From the NCBI RefSeq assembly GCF_002019705.1, contig NZ_KV917377.1:804565-868564 (forward strand): DNA of 64,000 bases, written 5' to 3'. The DNA comes from Shouchella patagoniensis. GTDB taxonomy: Bacteria > Bacillota > Bacilli > Bacillales > Bacillaceae_D. Of the stretch, positions 7,765 through 19,407 are shown piece after piece. Both the position numbers and the translations under genes were made by a program. The notes below the pieces were generated by a model. That model made no database searches. It saw only the letters and a program-made list of their open reading frames with translations, and had not been told where the DNA came from. The first letter of the stretch is position 1; each line of letters begins with the position of its first letter.

Positions 7765-10700
7765 TTAAAACAACGATAGCTGATTCGAATCAGGTAATCC
7801 TTCTAAACAACCATGGTCGGACAAGTTTTCTACAACTGTTTTTGTCAACTTCGCCCTTTGTTGCAAATCTTCTTTCGATAAGAAATGTCCACTCTCACGT
7901 GCTTTAACAATGTTTAAAGCCGCATTTGTACCTACACCATTTAATGAATTAAACGGAGGTAAAAGCTTTTCCCCATCAACAATGAATTCTGTTGCAGAAG
8001 ACTTATATAAATCTACCTTTTGAAAACCAAAGCCCCGTTCACACATTTCAAGTGATAATTCTAATACCGTTAGCACCGCTTTTTCCTTCGGAGCAGCATC
8101 TAGCCCTTTTGCATTGATTTCTTCAATTTTCGCCCGGATCGAGCTAGGACCTTTAATCATTATATCCATCTCAAAATCATCGGCCCGAACAGTAAAATAA
8201 GTTGCGTAATAAAGAATTGGATGGTGAACTTTGAAATAAGCAATTCGCACTGCCATTAATACATAAGCTGCTGCGTGAGCTTTTGGAAACATGTACTTGA
8301 TTTTTGTACATGAATCGATGTACCAATCAGGCACATCATGCTTTTTCATTTCTTCCACCCACTCTGGTTGAAGCCCCTTGCCTTTACGCACAAATTCCAT
8401 AATCTTAAATGCTAGAGAAGACTCAAGCCCTTTATAAATCAAATAAACCATAATATCATCTCGACAGCCAATTACATCTTTTAACTCACATGTTCCATTA
8501 TAAATAAGTTCGTTTGCATTTCCTAACCATACATCTGTCCCATGTGAAAGACCGGAGATCTGTAGTAATTCTGAAAACGTACTTGGCTTTGTTTCTTCAA
8601 GCATCTGTCGTACAAAACGTGTCCCAAATTCAGGTATACCAAGTGTCCCTGTTTTACACATGATTTGCTCCTCTGTTACTCCAAGCACATCTGGTGAAGC
8701 AAAGATTTTCATTACTTCCGGGTCATCTGTCGGTATTGTTTTTGGATCAATCCCACTTAAATCTTGAAGCATCCGTATTGCTGTAGGATCATCATGACCT
8801 AGAATATCAAGTTTTAGCAAGTTATCATGAATCGAGTGGAAGTCAAAGTGTGTTGTCTTCCACTCCGAATTCTTATCATCTGCCGGGAATTGAATAGGGG
8901 AAAAATCATGGATGTCCATGTAGTCAGGTACAACTATAATCCCCCCTGGGTGTTGCCCAGTCGTCCTTTTTACTCCTGTACAACCTGAAACGAGTCGATC
9001 GATCTCTGCTCCTCGCATCAATAAATCATGATCACTTTGATAGCCTTTCACATAACCATAAGCTGTTTTCTCTGCTACTGTACCAATCGTTCCTGCTCGG
9101 TAAACATACTCTTCACCAAATAAGTCCTTTGTATAAGCATGTGCACGAGGCTGGTACTCACCAGAGAAGTTCAGATCAATATCTGGAACTTTGTCTCCTT
9201 TAAAACCTAGAAACGTTTCAAACGGGATATCTTGTCCATCTTTTTTGTAATCTGCTCCGCATTCAGGGCATGTTGCGTCAGGTAAATCATAGCCTGATGC
9301 GACGGAACCATCATCAAAAAATTGTGAGTGCTTGCATGCCGGACAAACGTAATGAGGGGCTAAAGGATTCACTTCAGTAATCTCAGTCATTGTCGCCACA
9401 AAAGAAGATCCAACTGATCCCCTAGAACCAACAAGGTAACCGTCATCTAGTGATTTTTTAACAAGCTTTTGTGAAATTAAATAAATAACCGCAAAACCAT
9501 GACCAATGATGCTCTTAAGTTCTTTCTCCAATCGCGCTTCAACAATCTCTGGTAGATTATCTCCGTAGATCATCCGAGCTCGACCATAACTCATTTCTCG
9601 CATCTCGTCATCCGCACCTTCAATTTTAGGCGCATACAAATCATCAGGTATTGGGTGTACCTCTCCTACTTTGTTCGCAATCTCATTGGATGCTTCCACA
9701 ACAACTTTTGCGGCTTCTTCCTCACCTAAAAAAGCAAACTCATTAAGCATTTCATCTGTAGTACGAAAATGTACTTGCGGGAGGGTTTGCTTATTTAATG
9801 GATTAGCACCACCTTGAGAGGCGATTAGTATTTTCCTATAAATCGCATCTTCTTCATCCAAGTAATGAGCGTTACCTGTCGCAACAACGGGTATTTCTAA
9901 TTGTTTCCCTAAGTCAATAATTTTCCCTATGATCTCTTGTAATGCAGTCTCATTCTTAATTAATTCTCGTTCGATTAAATGACGATAATTCCCTAACGGT
10001 TGAATTTCCAAATAATCATAGAAACGAGCAATTCCCTCTACTTCATCAGCCGATTTCTGCATCATCCCTTCAAATACTTCACCTTTATCGCAAGCAGAAC
10101 CAATAATTAATCCTTCACGGTGCTTACTGAGTTGAGATCGTGGAATACGCGGTGTCCGGAAATAATATTGCAAATGGGACATTGAAACAAGTTTATATAA
10201 ATTCTTCAGTCCTTCTTGAGAAGTTACGAGAATGGTACAATGAAATGGCCGTTGACGGTGAAAGTTACCTTGTCCCATATGGTTATTTAGTTCATCATGA
10301 TAAAAAATCTCTTTCTCCGCAGAATCTTTGACCATCTTCCAAAGTAAATATGCTGTTGCCTGTGTATCATAGATCGCTCTGTGGTGGCTGACCAGTTCAA
10401 TATCAAACTTTTTACATAACGTGTTGAGACGGTGGTTTTTTAATTCTGGATAAAGGAAACGCCCTAGTTCTAGCGTATCAATGACTGGGTTTTTGACTTC
10501 AGTAAAACCGAGTTTTTTATAACCAACATTTAAAAAACCAATATCAAAACTAGCATTGTGAGCAACGATCGTTGCCTCTCCAGCGAACTCCCTGAATTGC
10601 TTTAATACTTCTAGTGGGTCAGGTGCTCCTTGGACCATATCATCGGTAATACCAGTGAGTTCTATTATTGTTGCTGAAATAGGCTCTTTTGGATCGGCAA

Positions 10701-12057
10701 ACGACTCATACGTGTCGACGATTTCACCGTTTTTAATTTTGACTGCTGCAAGCTCAATGACCGTGTTATACACTGCAGATAAACCAGTTGTCTCTACGTC
10801 AAATACTACATACTCTTCTTCCAATAAATGGCGATGATCAGAGTTGTATGCAATAGGGACCCCATCATCAACAATATTTGCTTCCATTCCAAAGATGACA
10901 TTGATTCCATGTTTTTTGCTTGCATTATAGGCTTCCGGAAATGCTTGAACAACACCATGATCGGTAATTGCTACAGCCGAATGGCCCCACTTTGCCGCTT
11001 GTTCAACATATTGTCCAACTGAAACAAGACCATCCATTTGACTCATTGTGGAATGTGTATGTAGCTCCACTCGTTTTTCATCAGCAGTATCTACACGGGT
11101 ACTTGGTGTAATTTGGTTAAAGTCATTCGCTATCATCACAAGATCACGTACAAACGTATCATTCTGAATCCCGCCTCGGACTTTTAGCCACATCCCTTTC
11201 TTAAGCGCCTGCATAACGGGTACATCTTCTTTATCACGTGAAAACATTTTAACTAAAATCGAATCGGTGTAATCTGTGATCTTAAATGTTAATAATGTCC
11301 GTCCACTGCGTAACTCACGAATATCTGTGGCAAAGACATATCCTTGAACCGTAATACGGCGTTCTTCATCAACAATTGCCTCAAGAGGTGTCGGATCATC
11401 TTTAATCGTATACCCCATCGATAAATTTGCATCTTTCACTTGTTTGGACATTTCATCTTCTACACGCTTCTTCTCAAGCATCGCCTCAACGACTTTGGAA
11501 TGGTCTTCCTCAGCACGCTTTCGAACAAATTCTTCATAAACTTCCTGTGATTCTTGCACACTGATAGCAAGCGGTAGCAAAGGTAAACCAAAACGAGTGC
11601 TTATCTGTTTAAACGGCTCAGCTAACTTTCTCTTCATTGCCTCTGCTTCCGCATCATTTTGTGCGACAAGCGCGAGTTTGTTTTCAACCAACTTTACTAC
11701 TTGCTTTTGTAAGACCGATGCAAGAGGTGGAGAAACAGTCGTTAATTCACTGGCAATTAAAGGCCAATACCGATTCCACATTGCCTCATCCGGCGCACTA
11801 TTCGTGTATGAAAACGAACAACTTACTTTCGCAATATCGCGAAATGTTTGTGATAAACGACCTTGAAACAACTCAAATAACTCTGCAGGTAACAGATGGT
11901 CCAAATGAATGTAGAAGTGCCACGTTTTGCTTTCTTGTGAGATTGCTAGTTTTTTAATATATCCATTTTTAAAATGGTGGAGAATATCTTCTGGAATTTG
12001 TAATTGTTCCAACAGGAGCAAGAGACGTTCTTCTCTTGTCTGCATTGCATCGCTCAT
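7765..12057 (-). CDS. polC: DNA polymerase III alpha subunit, PolC type
   Basis: This is the replicative polymerase of low-GC Gram-positives, with built-in 3'-5' proofreading. It is 1430 aa, against 1437 in B. subtilis. In order: N-terminal domain, an OB fold (about 230-320), a PHP domain beginning at [14 protein letters not shown], a DEDDh exonuclease inserted in the PHP domain ([19 protein letters not shown]), a zinc-binding segment with CPAC and CPEC pairs, and the polymerase palm with [13 protein letters not shown]. The start is the ATG after AAGGGGTGAGTAC; an earlier ATG would add nine residues. It follows proS and ends before a bidirectional terminator. Confidence 0.98.
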   Translation of the reverse strand: MSDAMQTREERLLLLLEQLQIPEDILHHFKNGYIKKLAISQESKTWHFYIHLDHLLPAELFELFQGRLSQTFRDIAKVSCSFSYTNSAPDEAMWNRYWPLIASELTTVSPPLASVLQKQVVKLVENKLALVAQNDAEAEAMKRKLAEPFKQISTRFGLPLLPLAISVQESQEVYEEFVRKRAEEDHSKVVEAMLEKKRVEDEMSKQVKDANLSMGYTIKDDPTPLEAIVDEERRITVQGYVFATDIRELRSGRTLLTFKITDYTDSILVKMFSRDKEDVPVMQALKKGMWLKVRGGIQNDTFVRDLVMIANDFNQITPSTRVDTADEKRVELHTHSTMSQMDGLVSVGQYVEQAAKWGHSAVAITDHGVVQAFPEAYNASKKHGINVIFGMEANIVDDGVPIAYNSDHRHLLEEEYVVFDVETTGLSAVYNTVIELAAVKIKNGEIVDTYESFADPKEPISATIIELTGITDDMVQGAPDPLEVLKQFREFAGEATIVAHNASFDIGFLNVGYKKLGFTEVKNPVIDTLELGRFLYPELKNHRLNTLCKKFDIELVSHHRAIYDTQATAYLLWKMVKDSAEKEIFYHDELNNHMGQGNFHRQRPFHCTILVTSQEGLKNLYKLVSMSHLQYYFRTPRIPRSQLSKHREGLIIGSACDKGEVFEGMMQKSADEVEGIARFYDYLEIQPLGNYRHLIERELIKNETALQEIIGKIIDLGKQLEIPVVATGNAHYLDEEDAIYRKILIASQGGANPLNKQTLPQVHFRTTDEMLNEFAFLGEEEAAKVVVEASNEIANKVGEVHPIPDDLYAPKIEGADDEMREMSYGRARMIYGDNLPEIVEARLEKELKSIIGHGFAVIYLISQKLVKKSLDDGYLVGSRGSVGSSFVATMTEITEVNPLAPHYVCPACKHSQFFDDGSVASGYDLPDATCPECGADYKKDGQDIPFETFLGFKGDKVPDIDLNFSGEYQPRAHAYTKDLFGEEYVYRAGTIGTVAEKTAYGYVKGYQSDHDLLMRGAEIDRLVSGCTGVKRTTGQHPGGIIVVPDYMDIHDFSPIQFPADDKNSEWKTTHFDFHSIHDNLLKLDILGHDDPTAIRMLQDLSGIDPKTIPTDDPEVMKIFASPDVLGVTEEQIMCKTGTLGIPEFGTRFVRQMLEETKPSTFSELLQISGLSHGTDVWLGNANELIYNGTCELKDVIGCRDDIMVYLIYKGLESSLAFKIMEFVRKGKGLQPEWVEEMKKHDVPDWYIDSCTKIKYMFPKAHAAAYVLMAVRIAYFKVHHPILYYATYFTVRADDFEMDIMIKGPSSIRAKIEEINAKGLDAAPKEKAVLTVLELSLEMCERGFGFQKVDLYKSSATEFIVDGEKLLPPFNSLNGVGTNAALNIVKARESGHFLSKEDLQQRAKLTKTVVENLSDHGCLEGLPDSNQLSLF

Positions 12058-12088
12058 GTACTCACCCCTTTTTATAAACATCAAAACA

Positions 12089-12107
12089 GACTGGCGAACC
12101 GCCAGCC
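12089..12107 (-). terminator. Hairpin after proS, probable terminator
   Basis: CTGGCG and CGCCAG form a tight stem (8 bp counting flanking pairs) around a 3-nt loop. On the minus strand TCTGTTTTG follows, a weak T tract. It lies in the 60-bp gap between proS and polC and may give only partial termination. Confidence 0.5.
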
Positions 12108-12117
12108 TGCCTTCGCG

Positions 12118-13818
12118 TTATTCGCTCAAAAATTGATGCAGCCAGCTTGCCAACTCGCCAGCGGGCAATTCAAGCTGTTCGCCCGTTTTACGGACCTTTA
12201 CTTCAACAAAACCTTCACCTGCGCGTTTACCCACTGAAACTCGAACAGGTAAACCCATTAAATCAGAATCTTTAAATTTGACGCCGGCCCGTTCAGGTCG
12301 ATCATCATATAAAACTTCGATAGATGCTTCCCTAAGTTCTTGATAGAGAGACTCTGCAAGTTGCTTTTGCTCTTCATTTTTCACATTTAGTGCAAGCAAG
12401 TGGACATGAAACGGAGCTACTGCTTTTGGCCACACAACGCCAAACTCATCATGATGCTGCTCAATCACTGCTGCAATGGTTCGAGATACACCAATCCCGT
12501 AGCAACCCATAAGAAATGGTTGCGCTTTTCCATTTGAATCCAAATACTTTGCATCAAGAGATTCTGAATACCTCGTACCAAGTTTAAATACTTGTCCGAT
12601 TTCAATCCCTTCAGCAAAGCGAAGTGTGCCTTTGCCATCTGGTGAAGGATCACCTTCACGGACAGTACGTAAGTCTTTATAAGCTGTTACAGTGTAATCA
12701 TGCCCAGGGCCCACATGTACATAATGGTAACCTGTTTCATTTGCACCGCACGCGATCGTTTTCATACTGTGAATGCGATGATCCGCGTAAATTGGAACAT
12801 TTCCAACACCAACTGGACCGATTGAACCAGGAGATGCACCAAAAGCATCAACCACTTCTTGTTCAGTGGCCATTCTCATCTCTTTTGCACCGAGTTCATG
12901 CAGTGCTTTGACTTCATTAAGCTCATCATTTCCACGTAGAATCAGAAGAGTAAGCTCATCATCAAGCATAACAACTAACGCTTTAAAAATATCATCAGCA
13001 TCAAGTCCTAACGCCGCAGCTGCATCATCAACCGTTTTCGCGTTTGGTGTTTCTTTCTTTTCTAAACGGCCATATACTTGCACTTCTGCCGAAGGAGGAG
13101 CAGCACTTGCAGCCATTTCTAAGTTCGCTGCGTACTCCGATTCATCAGAGTATACGATTGTATCTTCGCCTACACTTGCCAAAGCCATGAATTCATGGGT
13201 ATCTTTACCACCCATTGAACCTGAATCAGCAATTACCGGGCGGAAAGTTAGACCAACTCGTGTAAAGATGCGTGAATAGGCAGCGTGCATGGCCCAATAC
13301 ATTTCATCGAGACTTTCCGCTGAATCATGAAAAGAATAGGCATCTTTCATAATGAACTCTCGACCTCGTAATAAACCGAAACGAGGTCGACGCTCATCGC
13401 GAAACTTCGTTTGTATTTGATAGACATTAAGAGGTAATTTTTTATAAGATGCAATACCATCTTTGATTAACATTGTAATGACTTCTTCATGGGTAGGACC
13501 AAGTGCAAAATCACGGTTATGGCGATCCTTCAAGCGAATTAGCTCATCACCCATGCTTTCCCAACGGCCAGATTCCTGCCATAGTTCCGCAGGATGCAAA
13601 CTAGGCAGCAATAATTCCTGGGCACCAATCTTATCCAATTCTTCTCTTATAATTGTTTCAATTTTAGCCATTGCTCGCTTTGCAAGAGGCATATAAGCGT
13701 AAACACCAGAAGCGATTTGTCGCATCATCCCTGCACGAAGCATAAGCTGATGGCTAATCGCATCGGCATCTGCTGGTACATCGCGCATTGTTGGCGCTAA
13801 AAAAGTCGATTGTCTCAA
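12118..13818 (-). CDS. proS: Prolyl-tRNA synthetase
   Basis: A class II synthetase that charges tRNA-Pro. The 566-aa protein is the bacterial type: motif 1 near residue 45, motif 2 with FRDERRPRFGLLRGREFIMKDAY, an inserted editing domain (about 220-390), motif 3 with GCYGIGVSRTIAA, and a C-terminal anticodon-binding domain. The likely start is TTG giving MRQSTFLAPTMRDVP, which aligns with other ProS proteins; an ATG four codons earlier abuts the ribosome binding site. It sits between rseP and polC, as in B. subtilis. No T-box fits in the 31-bp gap upstream. Confidence 0.97.
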   Translation of the reverse strand: MRQSTFLAPTMRDVPADADAISHQLMLRAGMMRQIASGVYAYMPLAKRAMAKIETIIREELDKIGAQELLLPSLHPAELWQESGRWESMGDELIRLKDRHNRDFALGPTHEEVITMLIKDGIASYKKLPLNVYQIQTKFRDERRPRFGLLRGREFIMKDAYSFHDSAESLDEMYWAMHAAYSRIFTRVGLTFRPVIADSGSMGGKDTHEFMALASVGEDTIVYSDESEYAANLEMAASAAPPSAEVQVYGRLEKKETPNAKTVDDAAAALGLDADDIFKALVVMLDDELTLLILRGNDELNEVKALHELGAKEMRMATEQEVVDAFGASPGSIGPVGVGNVPIYADHRIHSMKTIACGANETGYHYVHVGPGHDYTVTAYKDLRTVREGDPSPDGKGTLRFAEGIEIGQVFKLGTRYSESLDAKYLDSNGKAQPFLMGCYGIGVSRTIAAVIEQHHDEFGVVWPKAVAPFHVHLLALNVKNEEQKQLAESLYQELREASIEVLYDDRPERAGVKFKDSDLMGLPVRVSVGKRAGEGFVEVKVRKTGEQLELPAGELASWLHQFLSE

Positions 13819-13849
13819 TTTGCTGCACATCCTTTTTTAATGCAAGTGA

Positions 13850-15115
13850 TTAAGAAAACAGTTTACTAATATCATTCCATGTCACAATAATCATTAACAG
13901 CATCACTAGTGCAAAACCAACAAACTGGATTGCTCCTTCTTTTTCTGGAGAAACAGGCTTCCCACGTATCCCCTCATAAGCTAGGAACATTAGACGCCCA
14001 CCATCTAAGGCAGGTATCGGGAACAAGTTAATGACGCCAAGATTAATACTGAGAAGGGCGGCGAAGTTAATAACCGTTAACAACCCTAACGAAACGGCTT
14101 GATCAGTTATATCGTAAATCCCTACAGGACCTGAAATATAGTCTAATGAAAATTGACCAGTAAATATTAAGCTTAATGTGTCAAAGATTGAAGTAGCGAG
14201 TGTCACAAATTGTTGTGCGCTATGCTGAAGTGAGCCTAGAAACGAAAATTCAAAGATTCCTTGTACACCTAAAACACCTTCAAACTCATCTGGCATAACC
14301 TCTCTTTGTTCAAGTGAAGCATTGGTTTGCATTTCTTCACCATTACGTTCAAACGAAAGAGCAATTTCTTGGTTTGGGTATTTCTGCACTTCTGCCGTCA
14401 TCTCATTCCAAGTTGAAACAGGTGTACCTTCGATTGAAGTGATGACATCACCTGTTTCTAGTCCAGCTTCTTGTGCAGGTGAGGTTTCGTTTTCAGGAAT
14501 GACAATTTCCGATGTTAAACGGACTCCTTGGTACAAACTAAGAGCTAACAAAATGACAAAAGCCAATATGAAGTTCATCATCGGACCAGCAAAAATCGCC
14601 ATCGCTCTTTTTGGCAATGATTTAGAACCAAACTGGCGATGCCACGGCGCATTAATTTGCGCTACTTCATCTTGGACGATCATTGCCTTTTCATGGACAT
14701 TGTAACGAATCGTTTCGCCTGATTCTTCATCCACTGTTTCAATAAACAACTCATGAATTAAATCAATACGTTCCACTTGCACGACATGCGCTTCGGGATG
14801 CTTCGATTTATTATTAATGATAATCTCTGTTACCATTTGCTTGTCATCAAAAACAAGTCCGATTTCATACCCGGGACGAATCGTTGTTTGTTCCGGCTCT
14901 TCACCAGCCATCCGGACGTAACCGCCAATAGGCAAAAGACGTACCGTGTATATTGTGTCATTGCGTTCAAAAGCGAATAATTTCGGACCCATGCCAATCG
15001 CAAACTCATAACAAAGTATGCCGGCTTTTTTTGCAAAATAAAGATGGCCCCATTCGTGCACAAACACAAGCACACTGAATATGGCAATAAATGCAAGCAA
15101 TGTATTCAAAAGCAA
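13850..15115 (-). CDS. rseP: Site-2 intramembrane zinc metalloprotease RseP/RasP
   Basis: A membrane protease that cleaves transmembrane substrates such as anti-sigma factors and leftover signal peptides. It is 421 aa. The active-site HEWGH lies at about residues 20-24 in the first membrane helix (usually HExxH with Phe or Leu inside). A PDZ domain (about 195-275) contains AGLETGDVITSIEGTPV. The third zinc ligand is in NLFPIPALDGGRL near residue 370. The frame begins at TTG with GAGAGG five bases before; a second TTG two codons on is possible. Neighbours dxr and proS match B. subtilis. Confidence 0.94.
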   Translation of the reverse strand: MLLNTLLAFIAIFSVLVFVHEWGHLYFAKKAGILCYEFAIGMGPKLFAFERNDTIYTVRLLPIGGYVRMAGEEPEQTTIRPGYEIGLVFDDKQMVTEIIINNKSKHPEAHVVQVERIDLIHELFIETVDEESGETIRYNVHEKAMIVQDEVAQINAPWHRQFGSKSLPKRAMAIFAGPMMNFILAFVILLALSLYQGVRLTSEIVIPENETSPAQEAGLETGDVITSIEGTPVSTWNEMTAEVQKYPNQEIALSFERNGEEMQTNASLEQREVMPDEFEGVLGVQGIFEFSFLGSLQHSAQQFVTLATSIFDTLSLIFTGQFSLDYISGPVGIYDITDQAVSLGLLTVINFAALLSINLGVINLFPIPALDGGRLMFLAYEGIRGKPVSPEKEGAIQFVGFALVMLLMIIVTWNDISKLFS

Positions 15116-15134
15116 TACCGCCTCTCAGGTTTAA

Positions 15135-16277
15135 TTACCGCGTTAATTGTTCGCGAATCTCTTTATCAACTGCTTGGATCTCATCAAGCGTGGGGTTAGC
15201 AATCAGTGAATGCGTCTCAAGTGCCTGCTCAATTACTTGCTCAATCTCAAGAAATGTTAGTTGTCCATTTAAAAAACGTTCAACTGCCACCTCGTTAGCC
15301 GCATTTAATACCGTTGTCATCGTACCGCCTGCCTTGCCAGCTTCATACGCTAAATGCATACATCGATAACGTTCCATGTCCATTTTATTAAAATGTAGTT
15401 TGCCGAGCTCCCATAACTCTAATCTCTTCGTATTCGAGTGCGCAGCATATCGATCTGGATGTGTAAGAGCGTATTGAATGGGTACACGCATATCGGGCGT
15501 CCCTAATTGAGCAATGACGCTACGGTCCACAAATTCCACCATTGAATGAATAATGCTTTCTTTATGGATTAATACATCAATTTTGTCATAATCCAAGTCA
15601 AAAAGCCATCTTGCTTCGATTACTTCTAGGCCTTTATTCATCATCGTGGCAGAATCAATTGTTATTTTAGCACCCATTGACCAATTCGGATGCGACAGTG
15701 CTTCTTCTACTGTCACTTGTTCTAATTCTTCTCTTGTCCGATCTCGAAAACTACCACCCGACGCCGTTAATATAAGTCGATCAATTGTTTTATGCGACTC
15801 CCCTTGTAGCGCTTGAAAGATAGCAGAGTGTTCACTATCTACCGGTATTAATGGTACACCGTGTCTTTTCGCAGCTTCTACAACAAGATGACCTGCAGTC
15901 ACAAGTGTTTCTTTGTTTGCGATCGCAATTGGTTTCTTTGCTTCAATTGCGGCAAGTGTGGGCAGTAGGCCTACTGAACCAGTGATCGCCGTAACAGTAA
16001 CATCGCTTTTATCAAACCTCGCTACTTCTACTAAGCCGTCTGTGCCATACATAAAATCAACATGTTCGCCAAATTCTGCTTTAAGCTTGCTTGCATCTTC
16101 AGTTGTTGAAACGGAAACAAGTTCTGGTTTAAATTCTATGATTTGCTGACGAGCAAGCTCAATATTGGAACCACAAGCCATTGCTGAAAGAGTAAATGCG
16201 TCTGGATATGCACGAATTACATCTAGCGTTTGTGTTCCCACTGAACCTGTTGAGCCTAAAAGACTGACTTGTTTCAC
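15135..16277 (-). CDS. dxr: 1-deoxy-D-xylulose 5-phosphate reductoisomerase
   Basis: It converts DXP to 2-C-methyl-D-erythritol 4-phosphate with NADPH, the committed step of the MEP isoprenoid pathway. The protein is 380 aa. It shows the nucleotide-binding [11 protein letters not shown] start, the IANKETLV segment, [10 protein letters not shown] with the metal-binding acidic residues, TASGGSF, and [22 protein letters not shown]. The start chosen is GTG with GGAGGAG six bases upstream, which removes seven doubtful residues. It lies between cdsA and rseP; uppS upstream uses products of this pathway. Confidence 0.96.
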   Translation of the reverse strand: MKQVSLLGSTGSVGTQTLDVIRAYPDAFTLSAMACGSNIELARQQIIEFKPELVSVSTTEDASKLKAEFGEHVDFMYGTDGLVEVARFDKSDVTVTAITGSVGLLPTLAAIEAKKPIAIANKETLVTAGHLVVEAAKRHGVPLIPVDSEHSAIFQALQGESHKTIDRLILTASGGSFRDRTREELEQVTVEEALSHPNWSMGAKITIDSATMMNKGLEVIEARWLFDLDYDKIDVLIHKESIIHSMVEFVDRSVIAQLGTPDMRVPIQYALTHPDRYAAHSNTKRLELWELGKLHFNKMDMERYRCMHLAYEAGKAGGTMTTVLNAANEVAVERFLNGQLTFLEIEQVIEQALETHSLIANPTLDEIQAVDKEIREQLTR

Positions 16278-16339
16278 TATACTCTCCTCCATTTTCAATC
16301 ATGCATCTTTTACTTATTGTTTCTAAAACTCCCTGCCAT

Positions 16340-17137
16340 TTAAATAAGCTGAAGCAAATGCAATATTGGCATGACGAAAATTAAACTATCAAACCGATCT
16401 AAGATTCCTCCATGTCCCGGCAAGACATTCCCAGAGTCTTTTACTGCATAATGGCGCTTTAAGGCCGATTCAACTAGATCGCCAATTTGACCAAAAATAG
16501 CCGTTACGAGAATAATCATCAATGCCGTTATGTATGAAGAAAGAAATGGGTTGATTGTATAAAAGATACTCCCAACAATGATTGCTAACACAATTCCACC
16601 AAGTGAGCCTTCTATTGTTTTATTTGGACTAATTTCCGGCCACAACTTCGTTTTCCCAAGTGCTTTTCCTACAAAATAAGCACCTGAATCAGTTGTCCAT
16701 ATAAGTACAATAACAAACAATACAAGCAAAAGACCAATATCACTAACTTCACGTGATATGATCAAATAATGAAAACCAAAGCCTACATAGACACTTGAGA
16801 GAACAATAAACCCTACTTCATCAAATGTAAATTTATTTTTTGTAAGTACAGTTAACATTAACAGGACGAGAATCAAGAAAATAAACATTTCTATTTTTGA
16901 ATATTCAACTGGGATCACTTGGTCAAACCAACTAGATGGCACAAGTAGGAGCCACATTGATAGCAATCCAAATATCCCCCTGAGAGAGAGAGCTTTTATT
17001 TTTTTCATTTTTAACAGCTCTATCATCGCTACAGTTGCCATCAAACTGACAAACCCTGAGAACCACCATCCACCAAGTCCAACCATGGCTAATATGACGA
17101 TCCCAATAAAGATTCCAGTTACAATCCGTGTTTTCAT
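16340..17137 (-). CDS. cdsA: Phosphatidate cytidylyltransferase
   Basis: An integral membrane enzyme that makes CDP-diacylglycerol from phosphatidate and CTP for phospholipid synthesis. The protein is 265 aa with about eight hydrophobic segments. The CdsA signature near the C-terminus is present (SALKRHYAVKDSGNVLPGHGG followed by ILDRFDS), as is WPEISPNKTIEGSLGG. The ATG follows AGGAAGGGGCAAAGTGA. It lies 15 bp after uppS and before dxr, the conserved lipid/isoprenoid cluster. Confidence 0.95.
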   Translation of the reverse strand: MKTRIVTGIFIGIVILAMVGLGGWWFSGFVSLMATVAMIELLKMKKIKALSLRGIFGLLSMWLLLVPSSWFDQVIPVEYSKIEMFIFLILVLLMLTVLTKNKFTFDEVGFIVLSSVYVGFGFHYLIISREVSDIGLLLVLFVIVLIWTTDSGAYFVGKALGKTKLWPEISPNKTIEGSLGGIVLAIIVGSIFYTINPFLSSYITALMIILVTAIFGQIGDLVESALKRHYAVKDSGNVLPGHGGILDRFDSLIFVMPILHLLQLI

Positions 17138-17152
17138 TCACTTTGCCCCTTC

Positions 17153-17929
17153 CTAAAGACCGCCATACCTCCGACCTCGATTCTGATATACGGAAATGGC
17201 TTCATGAAAATGTGTTTCATTGAAGTTTGGCCATAAAACATCCGTAAACCAAAATTCGCTATATGCAAGCTGCCAAAGCATGAAATTGCTCAATCGGAGC
17301 TCGCCACTTGTTCGAATCAATAAATCAGGGTCACGAAGGTTGCTGCTCATCAAATGGGCACTAACCACATCTTCATTAATCTCTTCTAGTTGCAATTCAT
17401 TTCGTTTCACTTTTTCAGCGATTTGTTGTACGGCTCCTGCCATTTCAAAACGGCTTCCATAATTTAAAGCAAAGTTTAACACAAGCCCTGTGTTTGTTTT
17501 TGTTTTCTCTACTGCCTCATCAACAGCAGCCAATGTATAGCTAGGTAAGTCTTCTCTCGTCCCCATCAAGCGAACTTGTACATTTTCTTTTATTAAGGTT
17601 GGCAATTCACTTTTCAAATACCGTTCTGGTAACCTAAGCAAAAAGTCCACTTCTGTTTTTGGGCGCTTCCAGTTTTCAGTTGAAAAAGCATATAAAGTAA
17701 GGACTTCTACATTCAACGCGTTTGCGGCCCTTACAATTTTATTAACATTTTTCATCCCTTCACGGTGTCCTGCGATCCTAGGCAACCCTTTTTCTGCAGC
17801 CCAACGTCCATTCCCGTCCATAATGATCGCAATATGCTTTGGTATTCTTTCAGGATCCAGTACATATTCAAACGTTTCGCCTTCAGTCGTAGTGAAAGCT
17901 TGTTTCCATTTTGAAAATCTCTCGAGCAT
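17153..17929 (-). CDS. uppS: Undecaprenyl diphosphate synthase
   Basis: It makes the C55 lipid carrier for cell-wall precursors by cis condensation of IPP units. The 258-aa protein has the signature HIAIIMDGNGRWA (catalytic Asp at about residue 38), GHREGMKN, LTLYAFSTENW, and the C-terminal DLLIRTSGELRLSNFMLWQ. The ATG has GGAGGG six bases upstream. It follows frr after a terminator, so it may have its own promoter, though none was clear. Confidence 0.96.
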   Translation of the reverse strand: MLERFSKWKQAFTTTEGETFEYVLDPERIPKHIAIIMDGNGRWAAEKGLPRIAGHREGMKNVNKIVRAANALNVEVLTLYAFSTENWKRPKTEVDFLLRLPERYLKSELPTLIKENVQVRLMGTREDLPSYTLAAVDEAVEKTKTNTGLVLNFALNYGSRFEMAGAVQQIAEKVKRNELQLEEINEDVVSAHLMSSNLRDPDLLIRTSGELRLSNFMLWQLAYSEFWFTDVLWPNFNETHFHEAISVYQNRGRRYGGL

Positions 17930-17982
17930 TTTTCGCCCTCCGTCTCACTAGCGCTTAAGCCCTGCATCGTGCTGGGAAAGTG

Positions 17983-18007
17983 TAAAAAACCCCCTTAATA
18001 AGAGGGT
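17983..18007 (-). terminator. Intrinsic terminator after frr
   Basis: On the minus strand ACCCTC pairs with GGGGGT across a TTATTAA loop and is followed by T6. It lies in the frr-uppS gap of 111 bp. Confidence 0.75.
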
Positions 18008-18040
18008 CTCCTACTACTCTTCATCATACACGCAAATGAA

Positions 18041-18598
18041 TCAGACTTCCATAATTTCTTGTTCTTTCTCTTTAGCCTTTGCATCAACTTTTGTAATATA
18101 CGAGTCTGTCAACTTTTGAACTTCCTCTGTAGCACTACGTAAATCATCTTCAGTTAATTCGCCGTCTTTTTGTTGTTTCTTTAATTCATCGTTGGCATCA
18201 CGACGAATATTACGAACGGCAACTTTAGACTCTTCTGCAGTCTTCGAAACAATTTTCACTAAATCTTTACGACGTTCTTCAGTTAGTGCAGGAATGATAA
18301 TACGAATAACTTGTCCATCACTAGAAGGAGTTAATCCTAAATCTGATTTCAAAATCGCTTTTTCGATATTACCAATTGCTGTTTTATCATACGGTGTAAT
18401 TAAAAGCAAGCGAGCTTCAGGCACTGTTACGCTTGATAACTGGTTTAGAGGCGTTTGTGCACCATAATATTCCACAGTTACACGGTCAAGAATTGCTGGA
18501 TTCGCACGACCTGCACGAAGTTTAGCTAACTCTCTTCCAAGTGAATCGATCGCTTTGTCCATACGTAGCTTTGCATCGTTATGAATTTCTTTCGTCAT
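18041..18598 (-). CDS. frr: Ribosome recycling factor
   Basis: RRF splits post-termination ribosomes together with EF-G. The 185-aa length is standard. The conserved segments [37 protein letters not shown] and [16 protein letters not shown] are all present, followed by the [11 protein letters not shown] and [14 protein letters not shown] helices. The ATG follows AAGGGGGAAATAAACA. It is 3 bp from pyrH, so the two are co-transcribed, as in B. subtilis, and a terminator follows. Confidence 0.97.
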   Translation of the reverse strand: MTKEIHNDAKLRMDKAIDSLGRELAKLRAGRANPAILDRVTVEYYGAQTPLNQLSSVTVPEARLLLITPYDKTAIGNIEKAILKSDLGLTPSSDGQVIRIIIPALTEERRKDLVKIVSKTAEESKVAVRNIRRDANDELKKQQKDGELTEDDLRSATEEVQKLTDSYITKVDAKAKEKEQEIMEV

Positions 18599-18601
18599 TG
18601 T

Positions 18602-19318
18602 TTATTTCCCCCTTACAACAGTTCCGATTTTTTCGCCAAGAACAGCACGTTTAATATTTCCTTCTTCCATAATTGAGAATACGACAAGTGGAATGTCGTT
18701 GTCCATACATAAGGATGAAGCTGTTGAATCCATTACTTGAAGTCCATCTTTCAAAACGTCCATATACGTAATCGTGTCGTATTTTTTTGCTTGAGGATCT
18801 ACTCGAGGATCTGCATTGTAAACGCCATCAACATTATTCTTTGCCATTAAAATAACTTCTGCTTCAATTTCCGCAGCACGTAAAGCAGAGGTTGTATCTG
18901 TGGAAAAATATGGATTACCCGTTCCGGCAGCAAAAATAACAACGCGTTTCTTCTCCAAATGGCGGATTGCTTTTCGACGTATGTAAGGTTCGGCCACTTG
19001 ACGCATTTCAATTGATGTTTGCACCCTGGATTCAACTCCATTTGCTTCCAAACTATCTTGAAGCGCAAGTGAGTTCATAACTGTCGCAAGCATACCCATA
19101 TAATCAGCAGTTGCCCGGTCCATACCTTGTGCACTCCCTGCCATTCCACGCCAAATGTTTCCCGCGCCAACAACAACAGCCACTTCTACTTCTAATTCAA
19201 TTATTTCTTTTATCTGTCCAGCAATGGATTGAATTACAGCTGGATCAATACCATATCCTTGATCTCCAGCTAACGCTTCACCACTAAGCTTTAAAACGAC
19301 ACGATTGTATTTGCTCAT
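18602..19318 (-). CDS. pyrH: UMP kinase
   Basis: It phosphorylates UMP to UDP in pyrimidine nucleotide synthesis. The 238-aa protein belongs to the amino-acid kinase fold, not the eukaryotic UMP/CMP kinase fold. It shows [12 protein letters not shown] at the N-terminus, GAGNIWRG, the [14 protein letters not shown] helix, [13 protein letters not shown] and [13 protein letters not shown]. The ATG with GGAGGTCAAG upstream was chosen over an ATG four codons earlier that overlaps the ribosome binding site. Transcription must cross the tsf terminator or start very close to it. Confidence 0.97.
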   Translation of the reverse strand: MSKYNRVVLKLSGEALAGDQGYGIDPAVIQSIAGQIKEIIELEVEVAVVVGAGNIWRGMAGSAQGMDRATADYMGMLATVMNSLALQDSLEANGVESRVQTSIEMRQVAEPYIRRKAIRHLEKKRVVIFAAGTGNPYFSTDTTSALRAAEIEAEVILMAKNNVDGVYNADPRVDPQAKKYDTITYMDVLKDGLQVMDSTASSLCMDNDIPLVVFSIMEEGNIKRAVLGEKIGTVVRGK

Positions 19319-19359
19319 CTTGACCTCCATTTATCCATGCACGACTTTTCTTCATTTGT

Positions 19360-19394
19360 AAAAAAGGGACACAACTCCTGGCAGTGTCCCTTTT
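19360..19394 (-). terminator. Intrinsic terminator after tsf
   Basis: GGGACAC and GTGTCCC flank an 11-nt loop. On the minus strand T6 follows, and on the plus strand T4. It separates rpsB-tsf from pyrH-frr. Confidence 0.85.
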
Positions 19395-19407
19395 GTGCTA
19401 CAATCAG

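Noticed and set aside
12866-13279. 137-codon plus-strand ORF antisense to proS
   Set aside because: Ser- and Ala-rich shadow of proS with no ribosome binding site; proS is clearly the real gene.
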